The notes below the pieces were generated by a model, which was not told where the DNA came from, did not search any database, and saw only the letters and a list, made by a program, of their open reading frames with translations. DNA of 64,000 bases, taken from positions 124,001-188,000 of the forward strand of contig JAEXFN010000035.1 in the NCBI GenBank assembly GCA_023400055.1, written 5' to 3'. Within the stretch, counting starts at the first letter, position 1. Each line of letters opens with the position of its first letter. Of this stretch, positions 1 through 7,916 are shown one piece after another. The position numbers and the translations under genes are program-made. This DNA comes from Bacillota bacterium (GTDB lineage Bacteria > Bacillota > UBA4882 > UBA8346).

Positions 1-178
1 CTTCTGCAATGATGACCTCCGCCTGCCTCTTTTCAAAAAGAGAAACGCGGATATCCTCCGCACTCGCCGTAATCTGGTCCTCCAGCTTTTCAAAAACCGC
101 CAGTTGACGAATAAACTCCAGAATCAGCGCGGCGTCTTCTTCTCTTGCGAACCTTATAAACAAAGAAGTATTGTCCAT
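1..178 (-). CDS. GNAT-family N-acetyltransferase (N-terminal part)
   Basis: The start of a gene that runs off the left edge. The 59 visible residues begin MDNTSLFIRFAREEDAALIL and continue with FIRQLAVFEKLEDQ, the usual opening (beta1-alpha1) of diamine/amino-acid N-acetyltransferases of the GNAT fold, which acetylate amines with acetyl-CoA in the cytoplasm. The acetyl-CoA loop lies outside the window. Its ATG sits two bases after the metY stop, so it is probably the second gene of a metY operon. Substrate unknown. Confidence 0.7.
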   Translation of the reverse strand, partial: MDNTSLFIRFAREEDAALILEFIRQLAVFEKLEDQITASAEDIRVSLFEKRQAEVIIAE

Positions 179-180
179 AT

Positions 181-1488
181 TTACCCGCGCCGGTCCGCAA
201 ATGCCGTTTCGAACGCCTGATCCAAATCAGCGATCAGGTCTTTGGCGCTTTCGAGCCCCAGCGACAAGCGAATAGTATCCGGGCTGAGTCCCACCAGATT
301 CCGTTGATCCAGGGTCAACTCCACATGAGTGGTTTGAGCGGGGTTGATGATCAGTGAACGGGCGTCGCCAATATTAGCCTGATAGCCAAAGATCTTGGTT
401 GAAGCCAGAAAAATTCTCTTTTGTTCTTCCGTGCCCTTCAACCCAAACGATAAAATCGAACCCGCTCCTTTGGGAAAATACCGGTCAGCCAAGGCTTGAT
501 ACGGATTGCCTTTGGCGTAGGGATAACGAACCCAGTTGACATGTTCGTTTTTTTCGAGATACTCCAAAACGGATTGGGTATTGGCCACTTGCTTGGCCAC
601 GCGCTCGGAAACTGTTTCCAGCCCCAGTAATACGAGATATGCGTCGAAAGGAGAGAGCGCCGCGCCAAGATAGTTGAGATGCACCGCACGCAATCGTCCC
701 GTAAATGGAATCGCTGGGAACACCTGTAAAATGTTGCGTTCTATATCGTTGCCATCCCGCAAGAACCAGAGCGGTTTTTCAAAATGCGGAAAGTTTCCGT
801 TTCCATAGTCGAATTTGCCGCTTTCAATCACGACTCCCGCAATTACATTGCCATGCCCGGAAAGCGCCTTGGTAGCCGAATAGACCACCACATCCGCACC
901 ATGTTCAAACGGGTTCAGCAGATAAGGAGTCGCTACCGTGTTATCCACAATCAGCGGAATGCCGTGGGCGTGGGCGACGTCGGCGATCGCTTCCAAATCC
1001 GGGATGGTTACAAACGGATTCGTCAGGCTTTCAATGAAAATCGCTTTGGTGTCCGCTGTCAGTTTCTTTTGGAATTCAGCGGGATCGTCCGGATTTTCGA
1101 TCAAATCAATCGCTAATCCTAAATCAGGGAATACGGAGGCAAAACTATCGACCGTTCCGCCGTAGAGTCTGGCGGTGGTAAGAATTCTTCCGCCTTTCCC
1201 CGCAATATTCAACAATGCGTAGGACACCGCCGCCATGCCCGAGGCCAGTGCGATTGCCCCAGCCGCGCCGTGAAGGGCGGCCAGTCTTTTTTCCAAAACG
1301 TCTACCGTAGGATTGGAAAGCCGTGTGTAAATCGGGTCGCTCTCCGAAAAGGAAAACAACCGATCAGCGCGGAAGCTATCACCCAAGGCAAATGCGGTTG
1401 TTTGATAAATCGGCACAGAAACCGCGTTATTATGCTGGTCGGCACGGTATCCCGCCTGCACCTTTAACGTATCAAAATCAAGACCCAT
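181..1488 (-). CDS. metY: O-acetylhomoserine sulfhydrylase (PLP-dependent)
   Basis: Cys/Met-metabolism PLP enzyme that replaces the acetyl group of O-acetyl-L-homoserine with sulfide to give homocysteine, a direct route to methionine. At 435 residues it has the MetY length (about 425-430) rather than the MetB/MetC length (about 380-400). The PLP lysine is Lys207 in SATKALSGHGNVIAG, preceded by the cofactor aspartate in VDNTVATPYL (Asp182). Start ATG follows AAAGGGAG with eight bases between. A long leader with its own promoter and terminator lies upstream, and a GNAT gene follows immediately. Family assignment is firm; sulfide versus another thiol donor is inferred from family. Confidence 0.92.
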   Translation of the reverse strand: MGLDFDTLKVQAGYRADQHNNAVSVPIYQTTAFALGDSFRADRLFSFSESDPIYTRLSNPTVDVLEKRLAALHGAAGAIALASGMAAVSYALLNIAGKGGRILTTARLYGGTVDSFASVFPDLGLAIDLIENPDDPAEFQKKLTADTKAIFIESLTNPFVTIPDLEAIADVAHAHGIPLIVDNTVATPYLLNPFEHGADVVVYSATKALSGHGNVIAGVVIESGKFDYGNGNFPHFEKPLWFLRDGNDIERNILQVFPAIPFTGRLRAVHLNYLGAALSPFDAYLVLLGLETVSERVAKQVANTQSVLEYLEKNEHVNWVRYPYAKGNPYQALADRYFPKGAGSILSFGLKGTEEQKRIFLASTKIFGYQANIGDARSLIINPAQTTHVELTLDQRNLVGLSPDTIRLSLGLESAKDLIADLDQAFETAFADRRG

Positions 1489-1603
1489 TCTGGCAACTCC
1501 CTTTCAATGAGTAAAATCTTCGTCCGGCCGTTGTTATTCCGGGTTGGATCAGACCAAAGCATCACCATCTTTCATCAATTCCCTGCCAAGCAATGGAAAA
1601 GGA

Positions 1604-1650
1604 TAAAAAAAGGAGACCAAGTTTATCCTTAAAAATAAACTTTAGTCTCC
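1604..1650 (-). terminator. Intrinsic terminator inside the metY leader
   Basis: On the minus strand GGAGAC and an AAGTTTAT-type arm pair with ATAAACTT and GTCTCC, and the stem is followed directly by seven T residues. It lies 115 bases upstream of the metY start, inside the predicted leader, so it would stop transcription before metY unless an antiterminator forms. Confidence 0.75.
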
Positions 1651-1673
1651 AGTTTTTCTGGTTAACTTTGCTG

Positions 1674-1757
1674 CCATATAAGTTGAAATAAATTCCGTCT
1701 TGATTCCATTTGCATTCGGCCTTCGGAAGGCAAATCTCGGTTCGGATATTTATTTCA
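1674..1757. repeat. Nested palindromic repeat element, copy 1
   Basis: The left arm CATATAAGTTGAAATAAAT (1675-1693) is complementary to ATTTATTTCA (1748-1757), with an inner stem ATTTGC/GCAAAT around a TTCGGCC...GGAAGG loop. Its outer arm is shared base for base, in inverted orientation, with the element at 14179-14271. Two copies with the same ends and different centres suggest a small interspersed (REP/MITE-like) element. Here it lies within the metY leader. Confidence 0.6.
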
Positions 1758-1973
1758 TCCTAGCTATAGCGTAAAAATATTGACGAGGAACAATCTTTGC
1801 TTATCCTATCTGTTTAGTATGATTTTAATCTCGAACCAAATAATTGTCAATCTATTTTTTGTAAATTTTTGCAATCTTTCAAATCGCTAGTTGCTGGAAC
1901 ATCATCAGAAGTCATCCCGTTGTTCAGATGGCCATTCTTCCTTCAACTTCCACCAGGCTTAGGTCACAACCCA

Positions 1974-3386
1974 TTACCCAATTAACCTTCGAACTTCATT
2001 TTTAAACAAGTCCCCACGTTCCTTGTAATTCCGAAACATTCCAAAGCTGGCGCAAGCGGTCGATAGAAGGACAATCCCTCCGGGTCGTGCTTTCTGATAA
2101 GCGACCGAAACAATCTCGGCCATAGTATTGCATCCATAAACTAATTCAGGAGTCGTTCGCCCGGACCGGCCTGCAACTGCTTGGATTGTGTTCCCGATTT
2201 TCGGACCGGTCACTCCAATCAGGATTACAGCAGTAACACTATTCTGCAAAATTTCTTCCGCTAATACGGTGAAATCCGCCCCTTTATCGGCGCCACCCGC
2301 AATTAAAACGATCGGCTCTTCAAACGCCTTAAGCGCCACTATCGTCGGGTCAGGGGCCGTAGCAAATGAATCGTCGAAGAATTGAATACGATTCACCGTG
2401 GCTACATACTCAAGGCGGTGTTCCAGGCCTTGATAAGTAGCAATTCCTTCCCGTATCGATTCAACATCGGCACCGGCAGTCCGGGTTGCTAATGTAGCAG
2501 CCGAAATATTCAATAAATTATGTTTGCCACGGACTTTTATGAATTCACTGGTAATAAGCTGTTCCGGAATGCCCCCAATATTCCACCAAATGGTATAAAT
2601 ATCATTGTGCTTAGTATACCAAGCGCCTTTCGGTTGAGGTTTGTCCCCGTAAGTCAACAACCGTCCGGGAACCAGTGCTTGCAATTGACTACTGGTGGGA
2701 TCAACCATATTTAAAATCGTGACTCCACTTGAATCCTGATGCCGGAAGAGATTCATTTTTGCTTCGATATAATCGGCCCGGGATTTATGGTAGTTGGGAT
2801 TGACCGGATCGGCTGATGCCAAATGATCCTCGGTAATATTTGTAATTACCGCAATATCTACGCTTTTCTCGAAATCCTCCAATTGAAAACTGGATAACTC
2901 CAGAATGACAATATCCTTACGCTCTAATTGGGCCAGGTACTCAAAGGGCGCAATGCCGATATTTCCGCCTAAAAAGGCCTTATAACCTTTTTTAGTCTGA
3001 CTCAAATCAAGAATCCGGTGAATCAGGGATGATGTGGTTCCCTTCCCTTTCGTTCCGGTGACACCGATGATCGGACAAGGACATAATTCCAGAAATAATC
3101 GCATCGCACTGGTAATGCGGACACCGGTAATCTTGGCTTGCCGGATATGGGGATCGAAAAGCGGCAATCCCGGCGAACGGAAGACTTCCGTAAAATCAGT
3201 CAAATCGTCCAGATAATTGGGTCCCAATCGGAAGCTGATCCCACATTCCTTCAGTTCGTAATAACGATTACCCAAAGCAGCCTGATCGCGACTGTCACAG
3301 ACCGTTACTTTCTCCCCTTGGGTTAAAAGGTATTTTACCAAGGCCAAATTTTCAATTCCCAGACCCAGTACAGCACGTGAACTCAT
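1974..3386 (-). CDS. MurD-type Mur ligase with variant substrate motif
   Basis: ATP-dependent Mur ligase of the MurD group, which adds glutamate to UDP-MurNAc-L-Ala in peptidoglycan synthesis. 470 residues: N-terminal Rossmann part (VLGLGIENLAL), P-loop at about 108-118 (GVTGTKGKGTT), ELSSFQLE and NITEDHLAS in the central domain, and GGADKGADF in the C-terminal domain. The usual NDSKATN motif is replaced by DDSFATAP, removing the conserved lysine. The second ATG is chosen because AAAGGAGA lies seven bases before it and overlaps the first ATG. It stands alone rather than in a division/cell-wall cluster. It could be the housekeeping MurD, or a paralogue (MurD2-like) with altered amino-acid or stereo-specificity. 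Confidence 0.75.
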   Translation of the reverse strand: MSSRAVLGLGIENLALVKYLLTQGEKVTVCDSRDQAALGNRYYELKECGISFRLGPNYLDDLTDFTEVFRSPGLPLFDPHIRQAKITGVRITSAMRLFLELCPCPIIGVTGTKGKGTTSSLIHRILDLSQTKKGYKAFLGGNIGIAPFEYLAQLERKDIVILELSSFQLEDFEKSVDIAVITNITEDHLASADPVNPNYHKSRADYIEAKMNLFRHQDSSGVTILNMVDPTSSQLQALVPGRLLTYGDKPQPKGAWYTKHNDIYTIWWNIGGIPEQLITSEFIKVRGKHNLLNISAATLATRTAGADVESIREGIATYQGLEHRLEYVATVNRIQFFDDSFATAPDPTIVALKAFEEPIVLIAGGADKGADFTVLAEEILQNSVTAVILIGVTGPKIGNTIQAVAGRSGRTTPELVYGCNTMAEIVSVAYQKARPGGIVLLSTACASFGMFRNYKERGDLFKNEVRRLIG

Positions 3387-3601
3387 GAATGAATCTCCTT
3401 TTATCATAGCGGATACGCAGCTTTAAAAATCATACCATATTATTTTCGTTAACGCACAATAGACAGGGAATATCAATATTTGATAAGATAAATCTGCATC
3501 CCGTTCATGAACATTGTACCACACCGCCAATAATAAACCCGACAACCGCCAGAATGCCCGTCATCGTAATAGGCAAAAAAGCCAAAATAGCGAGGAAAAC
3601 A

Positions 3602-4234
3602 ATGGATCATCCATTAAATAACTGGAATAAACTTTTTTTAAGTTGTGGTACAAAGAAGCCGGAGTATGATGATTGGCTGGATAAATATCAGGATGATTTC
3701 GAAAAATCAAAAAGTATTCCAATCATCGATTTGGGCTGCGGTTTTGGAAATGACACTTTATATCTTACAGAGCGGGGATATCCGGTAATATCATGTGATT
3801 ATTCGCTAGAGGCTTTGAATCGGCTGAAATTTTTTATCGAGAAACCTGACATCCGACACTTTAATGTCTTGGATGGCTTGCCTTTTGAAGATAATACGGC
3901 CAATGTGGTCATTGCCGACTTATCGATCCATTATTTTTGCTGGGATGACACCAAAAAGGTTATCAACGAGATTTTAAGAGTGCTATTAAAGGATGGTTAT
4001 TTTATCTGCCGTGTAAATTCGGTTAAGGATATTCATTACGGTGCAGGTCAAGGCATTAAAATTGAAGACAACTTTTATAACGTTGAAGGTAGCTTGAAAA
4101 GATTTTTTGATAGCGAGCAAATATTAACGCTGTTCAAAAATTGGGAAATAATTAATATGAGCGAGTATGAAATGAATCGATATGAAAAACCCAAAATTAT
4201 CTGGGAAATCGCAGTGAAAAACAAAAAGGAGTGA
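3602..4234 (+). CDS. Class I SAM-dependent methyltransferase
   Basis: A 210-residue Rossmann-fold methyltransferase of the Methyltransf_11/25 type. Motif I is IIDLGCGFGNDTLYL (about residues 40-54), followed by ISCDYSLEAL for ribose binding and VLDGLPFEDNTANVVIADLS for motifs II-III. The start was set at the ATG preceded by GAGGAAAACA; an upstream in-frame extension has no ribosome binding site. It is transcribed toward the MATE exporter gene, so the two converge. The substrate cannot be told; related proteins are often annotated as thiopurine- or tellurite-resistance-like methyltransferases, but nothing specific supports that here. Confidence 0.75.
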   Translation: MDHPLNNWNKLFLSCGTKKPEYDDWLDKYQDDFEKSKSIPIIDLGCGFGNDTLYLTERGYPVISCDYSLEALNRLKFFIEKPDIRHFNVLDGLPFEDNTANVVIADLSIHYFCWDDTKKVINEILRVLLKDGYFICRVNSVKDIHYGAGQGIKIEDNFYNVEGSLKRFFDSEQILTLFKNWEIINMSEYEMNRYEKPKIIWEIAVKNKKE

Positions 4235-4365
4235 CGGTGCGACCAACTGGGTCACTCCAGTTCCGGGTTTCCGGTCAGAGTGTTTTGATACTGTCTGATC
4301 GGTATGGCAGCGCTAGCCGCCATCGCTGTGCCGAATATCCATACCCCATTTTGCTTACTCTTCCA

Positions 4366-4396
4366 AAAACAAAAAACTCGTCCATTGCAGACGAGT
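4366..4396 (-). terminator. Intrinsic terminator of the MATE gene
   Basis: ACTCGTC/GACGAGT, a 7-bp stem with a 7-base loop, followed on the minus strand by a six-T run, about 55 bases beyond the MATE stop codon. Confidence 0.7.
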
Positions 4397-4449
4397 GATT
4401 TTTACCTCAAATCCTTTTACGCTTTACACTTCACTCTTCACCCTTCCAC

Positions 4450-5787
4450 TTACGCATCCACGCCGATTGTCTTTTGCGGAATACTGCTGACCCATTCGGT
4501 CCGTAAAATGAGGATCGTAGTGATGAGCGCCGCTACGTAATTTGAAAAGAGATTGCCCCAGAATACCGAGTATGGGCCCAAAGCACGTTCCGTGACCAAT
4601 ATAAATAAATACCGCAAAAGCCAGATTCGCAAAACACTAACGAACAAAGGAATTCCGGTGCGCCCCAACCCGATAAAGGCGCCCTGCTGCACCATACAGA
4701 TGCCGAAACCGACCACGGAGTAAGTATAGATATGGAGCGCCTTGTTGGCCACATCCAAGACATCCCTTTCCCGAGTGAACAAAATCGTCATATGCGAAGA
4801 TAACGGCACGACAATCGCTATTAAGATCACGGCGGTGATCGCGCTGATGATGCAGCCTATCATACAAGACTGTTTCGCCTTTTCGCATTGTCCGGCCCCG
4901 ATGTTCATACTGACCATGGTGGTGACGGAAGAACCGAAGGAAGAAGGCAATATGAAACAGACCGAGGTAATGTTGCCGGCAATGCCTTGTCCGTTCAGAA
5001 CAACGGTACCGTATTTGGCAACCTCATTATTGATCAGAAAAAAGCCCAGATTGAGAATGAGGTTGGCAATCATGGACGGGATGCCGATCCGGAAAAGCTC
5101 GCGGATAATTTGAAAATCGAACTTGAAGCCCTTGATTTCAAGCCGGTCGCTGCTATCCATAACGAACAGTTCATAATACATCCAAATGCAGATTAAAATA
5201 TTGGATAAAAGCGAAGCCATCACCGCGCCGACGATATTCCAGCGGAAGATGGCGATGAACAGGGTGTTGGATAATATTTTCAGCACCAGCATTAAAGTCA
5301 TTCGGATAAAAGTAGCTTCCGGCTTGCCGGCTGCACTTTTGATGGCATTATAAATCGACTCCAGAAACGCAAACGGGATAACCAGTGCGTTGAGGGCCGT
5401 ATATACGAAAACGTCATGGGAGATTTCCGCATTGATGTGCCAGGCAATCGGGAAGGCGATTAAAATAAGAATCGGCGCGCTAATGATCCCCAAAAGGAAC
5501 GCGAAGATCACGATCTGGGTCGATACTCTTTTCCCTTCCTCGAAATCGCCTCTGCCGTTGGTCTGTCCGATGATGGCCATTCCGGCTATGCTTAAGCCTT
5601 GCGCCACCGCGACGATCATGTTGATGATCGGTCCGGAATAGGCGACCGCGCTGGCCGCAGTCGTTCCGGCAATGTTATTGATGAATAAGCCGTCTACCAC
5701 GGGTATGATGGATTGGACGATCCCCATCATCAAGGTAGGAAAGGATAAAAAAAGCAGGGTTTTCCAGATCGAGCCTTTCAATATCAT
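4450..5787 (-). CDS. MATE-family multidrug/Na+ antiporter
   Basis: Polytopic membrane protein of about 445 residues with two MatE halves and about twelve hydrophobic segments. It starts ILKGSIWKTLLFLSFPTLMM, the typical MATE opening in which a short cytosolic stretch leads into TM1, and has the second-half hallmark VLNGQGIAGNITSV. It probably exports cationic drugs or metabolites in exchange for Na+ or H+. The longer reading frame begins at TTG (5832) with an untypical N-terminus. I prefer the ATG at 5787 from family alignment, although neither start has a convincing ribosome binding site. Confidence 0.85.
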   Translation of the reverse strand: MILKGSIWKTLLFLSFPTLMMGIVQSIIPVVDGLFINNIAGTTAASAVAYSGPIINMIVAVAQGLSIAGMAIIGQTNGRGDFEEGKRVSTQIVIFAFLLGIISAPILILIAFPIAWHINAEISHDVFVYTALNALVIPFAFLESIYNAIKSAAGKPEATFIRMTLMLVLKILSNTLFIAIFRWNIVGAVMASLLSNILICIWMYYELFVMDSSDRLEIKGFKFDFQIIRELFRIGIPSMIANLILNLGFFLINNEVAKYGTVVLNGQGIAGNITSVCFILPSSFGSSVTTMVSMNIGAGQCEKAKQSCMIGCIISAITAVILIAIVVPLSSHMTILFTRERDVLDVANKALHIYTYSVVGFGICMVQQGAFIGLGRTGIPLFVSVLRIWLLRYLFILVTERALGPYSVFWGNLFSNYVAALITTILILRTEWVSSIPQKTIGVDA

Positions 5788-6059
5788 ATTGCAGCGAACT
5801 TCAGTATCTTGATGCAAAAAAGCCAAGTTCAACTTGATCTGCCAGCTTTCCTCGCGTAAAGTGATCCGTCACGGGACTCATCCGAACATCATCCCATAAT
5901 AGTTTATCACAAAAGTCAAGCATGCTCTGGGTATCCGGGAACATTTACATAATCTTAATAATCATTCCATATTTTAATAATCATTGGCATATGCCGAACG
6001 AACACCAATACTTGCAGGATTTCCGCGCATTTGGTGACGAATATGGCAATTCTCTTTTG

Positions 6060-6208
6060 ACACTCCCATCTTACTCCAACCCCAAAATCTTCCGAGTTAT
6101 CCACAGCCCAAACTATTAACTATGTTCAACGATTTCGTTCATCCACGGAAACAGATCACTGATTCACAAAAAGAGCTCTTTCATTAACAAAAACAAAACG
6201 AGCTCACT
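6060..6208 (+). repeat. Partial 21-bp DnaA-box-like array (family 1 fragment)
   Basis: A fragment of the array family fully developed at 7038-7319. TTATCCACA at 6097 is followed at exact multiples of 21 bp by TCATCCACG (6139), TGATTCACA (6160) and TCATTAACA (6181), with GAGCTC between units. Its left flank matches that of the array at 21.07 kb (GTTATCCACA, then ATTAACTA and TTCAACGATT). It breaks off where the hairpin repeat at 6211 begins, as if interrupted by it. Confidence 0.7.
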
Positions 6209-6210
6209 GA

Positions 6211-6387
6211 TGATTATCAAGTTAACTCCGCAAGGAAAGCGGGGCATGAGAATGCAAGCTTTGCCTCACGCCGAAAGTCCGTCGGTGAAACCGACGGACT
6301 CTCTGATGAAAAACAACTTCCATGATTAATATTATACCGCGAAAAGCCGGGCCTGGAGTATCGTTTTCGTACCCGAAAAATATCATC
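6211..6387 (+). repeat. ~177-bp interspersed hairpin repeat, copy 1
   Basis: This segment matches the reverse complement of 9882-10060 at high identity by eye. Landmarks are TGATTATCAAGTTA, a central hairpin AGTCCGTCGGT/ACCGACGGACT, AACTTCCATGAT, ATATTATACC, and GTATCGTTTTCGTACCCGAA at the far end. No reading frame is conserved between the copies. It is probably a non-autonomous mobile element or a structured intergenic repeat. Confidence 0.7.
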
Positions 6388-7037
6388 CGTTGGAGGATTT
6401 TAGGGTATGATGGTTTTAAGATTTTGGGCCTAAAACAAGGATTCCGCCTGCAGGCGTGCAAAGGGTTTAGCGGCAAACCCCTTGCAACCCCGCCGCTAAG
6501 GGGACGCTGCTTCCCCTTAGAACCCCGCGGGTGTCCGGTTCATCCGTGAACCGGCAAGGTAAATGGACAATTGAATTAGCCGCCGGCCTCCATTGCCGGC
6601 GGCTTCCTTATGATGGTTCCAGGCCGACGGCGGTGCTTTCATCCGGGCAGCAACGCCGCGCAGCCGCCATCCTTGGCAGCTGTATGAATGCAAAAATGGA
6701 TAGACTTCTTTTTTAGGCTAGATTATCCACCCGAGCGGTCTACAGGGAGGTAGACCGGCACGGCATTGCGAATGGAGCGCATGCCGTTGCCTTACAGAAT
6801 TACTTTCAAAAAGAGATGCGATTGGCAAAATTAAATTCTTAGCGGCATTCGGTACGTTTGGTAAAGGTAAATGCCGGGTCAAGGGCCGGCATGAGGCCCT
6901 GCGGTGGGGTAGGTCCTAGGGGTTGGCCGTTCAACCCCTGGACATTTCGCACAGGATTAAGCTGGATAGACAAGAATTTCTTCTAAGATACGACTTTCAG
7001 TCACTCAAAGAGCTCTTTCATAACAAAACTAGCTCAC
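6388..7037. other. Intergenic region without a recognisable gene
   Basis: About 650 bases with several GC-rich hairpins, including GCCGCCGGC/GCCGGCGGC at about 6581-6605 and a GGCACGGCAT/ATGCCGT stem at about 6760-6800. The reading frames are short and lack family signatures or ribosome binding sites. It separates the partial array at 6.1 kb from the full array at 7.0 kb. Confidence 0.5.
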
Positions 7038-7319
7038 TTATCCACAAAATAAGCTTGTTGAACGACTCAAAGAGCTCACTTATTCACAAAAAGAACTCTT
7101 TTATTCACAAAATGAGCTCATTTATCCACAAAATGAGCTTGTTGAGTGACTGAATGAGCTTATTTATTCACAAAAAGAGCTCTTTTATTAACAAAACGAG
7201 CTCACTTATCCACAAAATGAGCTTGTTGAGCGACTGAAAGAGCTCACTTATTCACAAAAAGAGCTCTTTCATTAACAAAATGAGCTCGTTGAACGACTCA
7301 AAGAGATCACTTATCCACA
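7038..7319 (+). repeat. 21-bp tandem array of DnaA-box-like 9-mers with GAGCTC spacers (family 1)
   Basis: Fourteen consecutive registers start exactly 21 bp apart, from 7038 to 7311. Eight are perfect TTATNCACA (7038, 7080, 7101, 7122, 7164, 7206, 7248, 7311), one is TTATTAACA (7185), one TCATTAACA (7269) and four are TGA-(N)-GACT variants (7059, 7143, 7227, 7290). GAGCTC or a close variant follows most units. All boxes face the same way. The array ends in AGATCAC-TTATCCACA and is followed by about 110 bases also conserved after the arrays at 21.4 and 26.0 kb. TTATNCACA is the established DnaA-box consensus; binding here is inferred. Confidence 0.85.
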
Positions 7320-7489
7320 AAACGACTAAGTTATACGGGAGAACCACTATCGTGAGCTCTCCGAAACGGTGCCGGGAGAGCCGGGCTTGAAACGAACAAA
7401 GCCGTGAGCAATCTTTGAACTCCCTTATTCCCTCTGATGGTACTTCTCTTGCGGGTTGGGGTGATTAGCCGAATCCCCCGAGCGCCAAA

Positions 7490-7585
7490 TCAAGGTTGTT
7501 TCTTCGAATTCGCTGCTTGAATCTCCAGCGCAACCAACATAAATATCAACATCCCCATCAAGATAGACAATGCTAACACTTTCAA
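7490..7585 (-). CDS. Small hydrophobic peptide (31 aa)
   Basis: A TTG start six bases after GAGGTGAT opens a 31-codon frame reading (M)KVLALSILMGMLIFMLVALE, then IQAANSKKQP and a stop. It has one hydrophobic segment and a short charged tail. The ribosome binding site and transmembrane pattern are the only evidence. Peptides of this kind include type I toxins, small regulators of membrane enzymes, and secreted signals; I cannot choose. It lies between the array at 7.0-7.3 kb and the AraC gene. Confidence 0.4.
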   Translation of the reverse strand: MKVLALSILMGMLIFMLVALEIQAANSKKQP

Positions 7586-7916
7586 AGGATATCACCTCAT
7601 TCAACAGATAAGTATCACTATTTCTTATTGAATGATCATAGCATTTATGTATTAAATCGCTTTAAATGGAGTGTTAAAAATTGTCAAAATAAGAATATTG
7701 TCCCTCGCATGAATAACATGAATAATTTGAAAGTTTGAGGCAGCTTGCCCCTTTACCTTCCATAAATCTCTCTTTCGAATTATTCAGCTTTTCATATTAT
7801 TTTGGCACGGCCAAAGTTGAGTTATAATTAGTATATTGTTAGATGTTTTAAACAGCATGAGTCATTCTAATAAATAATTAAATAATAGCATAATATTAGC
7901 GCTTGGAGCGTGGACG

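Larger units (their letters stand above)
1489..1850 (-). promoter_or_regulatory. metY promoter and ~330-nt 5' leader
   Basis: On the minus strand a TTGACA (1850-1845), 17-bp spacer and TAAAAT (1827-1822) form a near-consensus sigma-A promoter. Transcription would give a leader of roughly 330 nt before metY, containing a nested palindrome (1674-1757) and an intrinsic terminator (1604-1650) ahead of the ribosome binding site. That is the layout of an attenuated or riboswitch-controlled gene. I looked for the SAM-I core (GGCAACC, GAAACC pattern) and the T-box sequence and saw neither, so the sensing element, if any, is unidentified. Confidence 0.6.

Noticed and set aside
1489..1850. SAM-I riboswitch or T-box upstream of metY
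   Set aside because: The conserved core sequences of either class are not visible, although the terminator and leader length would fit.
3500..3600. Short minus-strand stretch reading like the end of a membrane protein (LAILAFLPITMTGILAVVGF)
   Set aside because: Only about 30 codons remain between stops, with no start signal. It may be a gene relic but cannot be assigned.
4304..4540. 78-codon plus-strand frame beyond the methyltransferase gene
   Set aside because: It runs through the MATE terminator and into the MATE gene antisense; no ribosome binding site or family.
6097..7319. Reading the 6-7 kb DnaA-box-like clusters as the chromosomal oriC
   Set aside because: No dnaA, dnaN, recF, gyr, rpmH or parAB genes are nearby, there is no clear AT-rich unwinding element or DnaA-trio, and similar clusters occur several times in the window.
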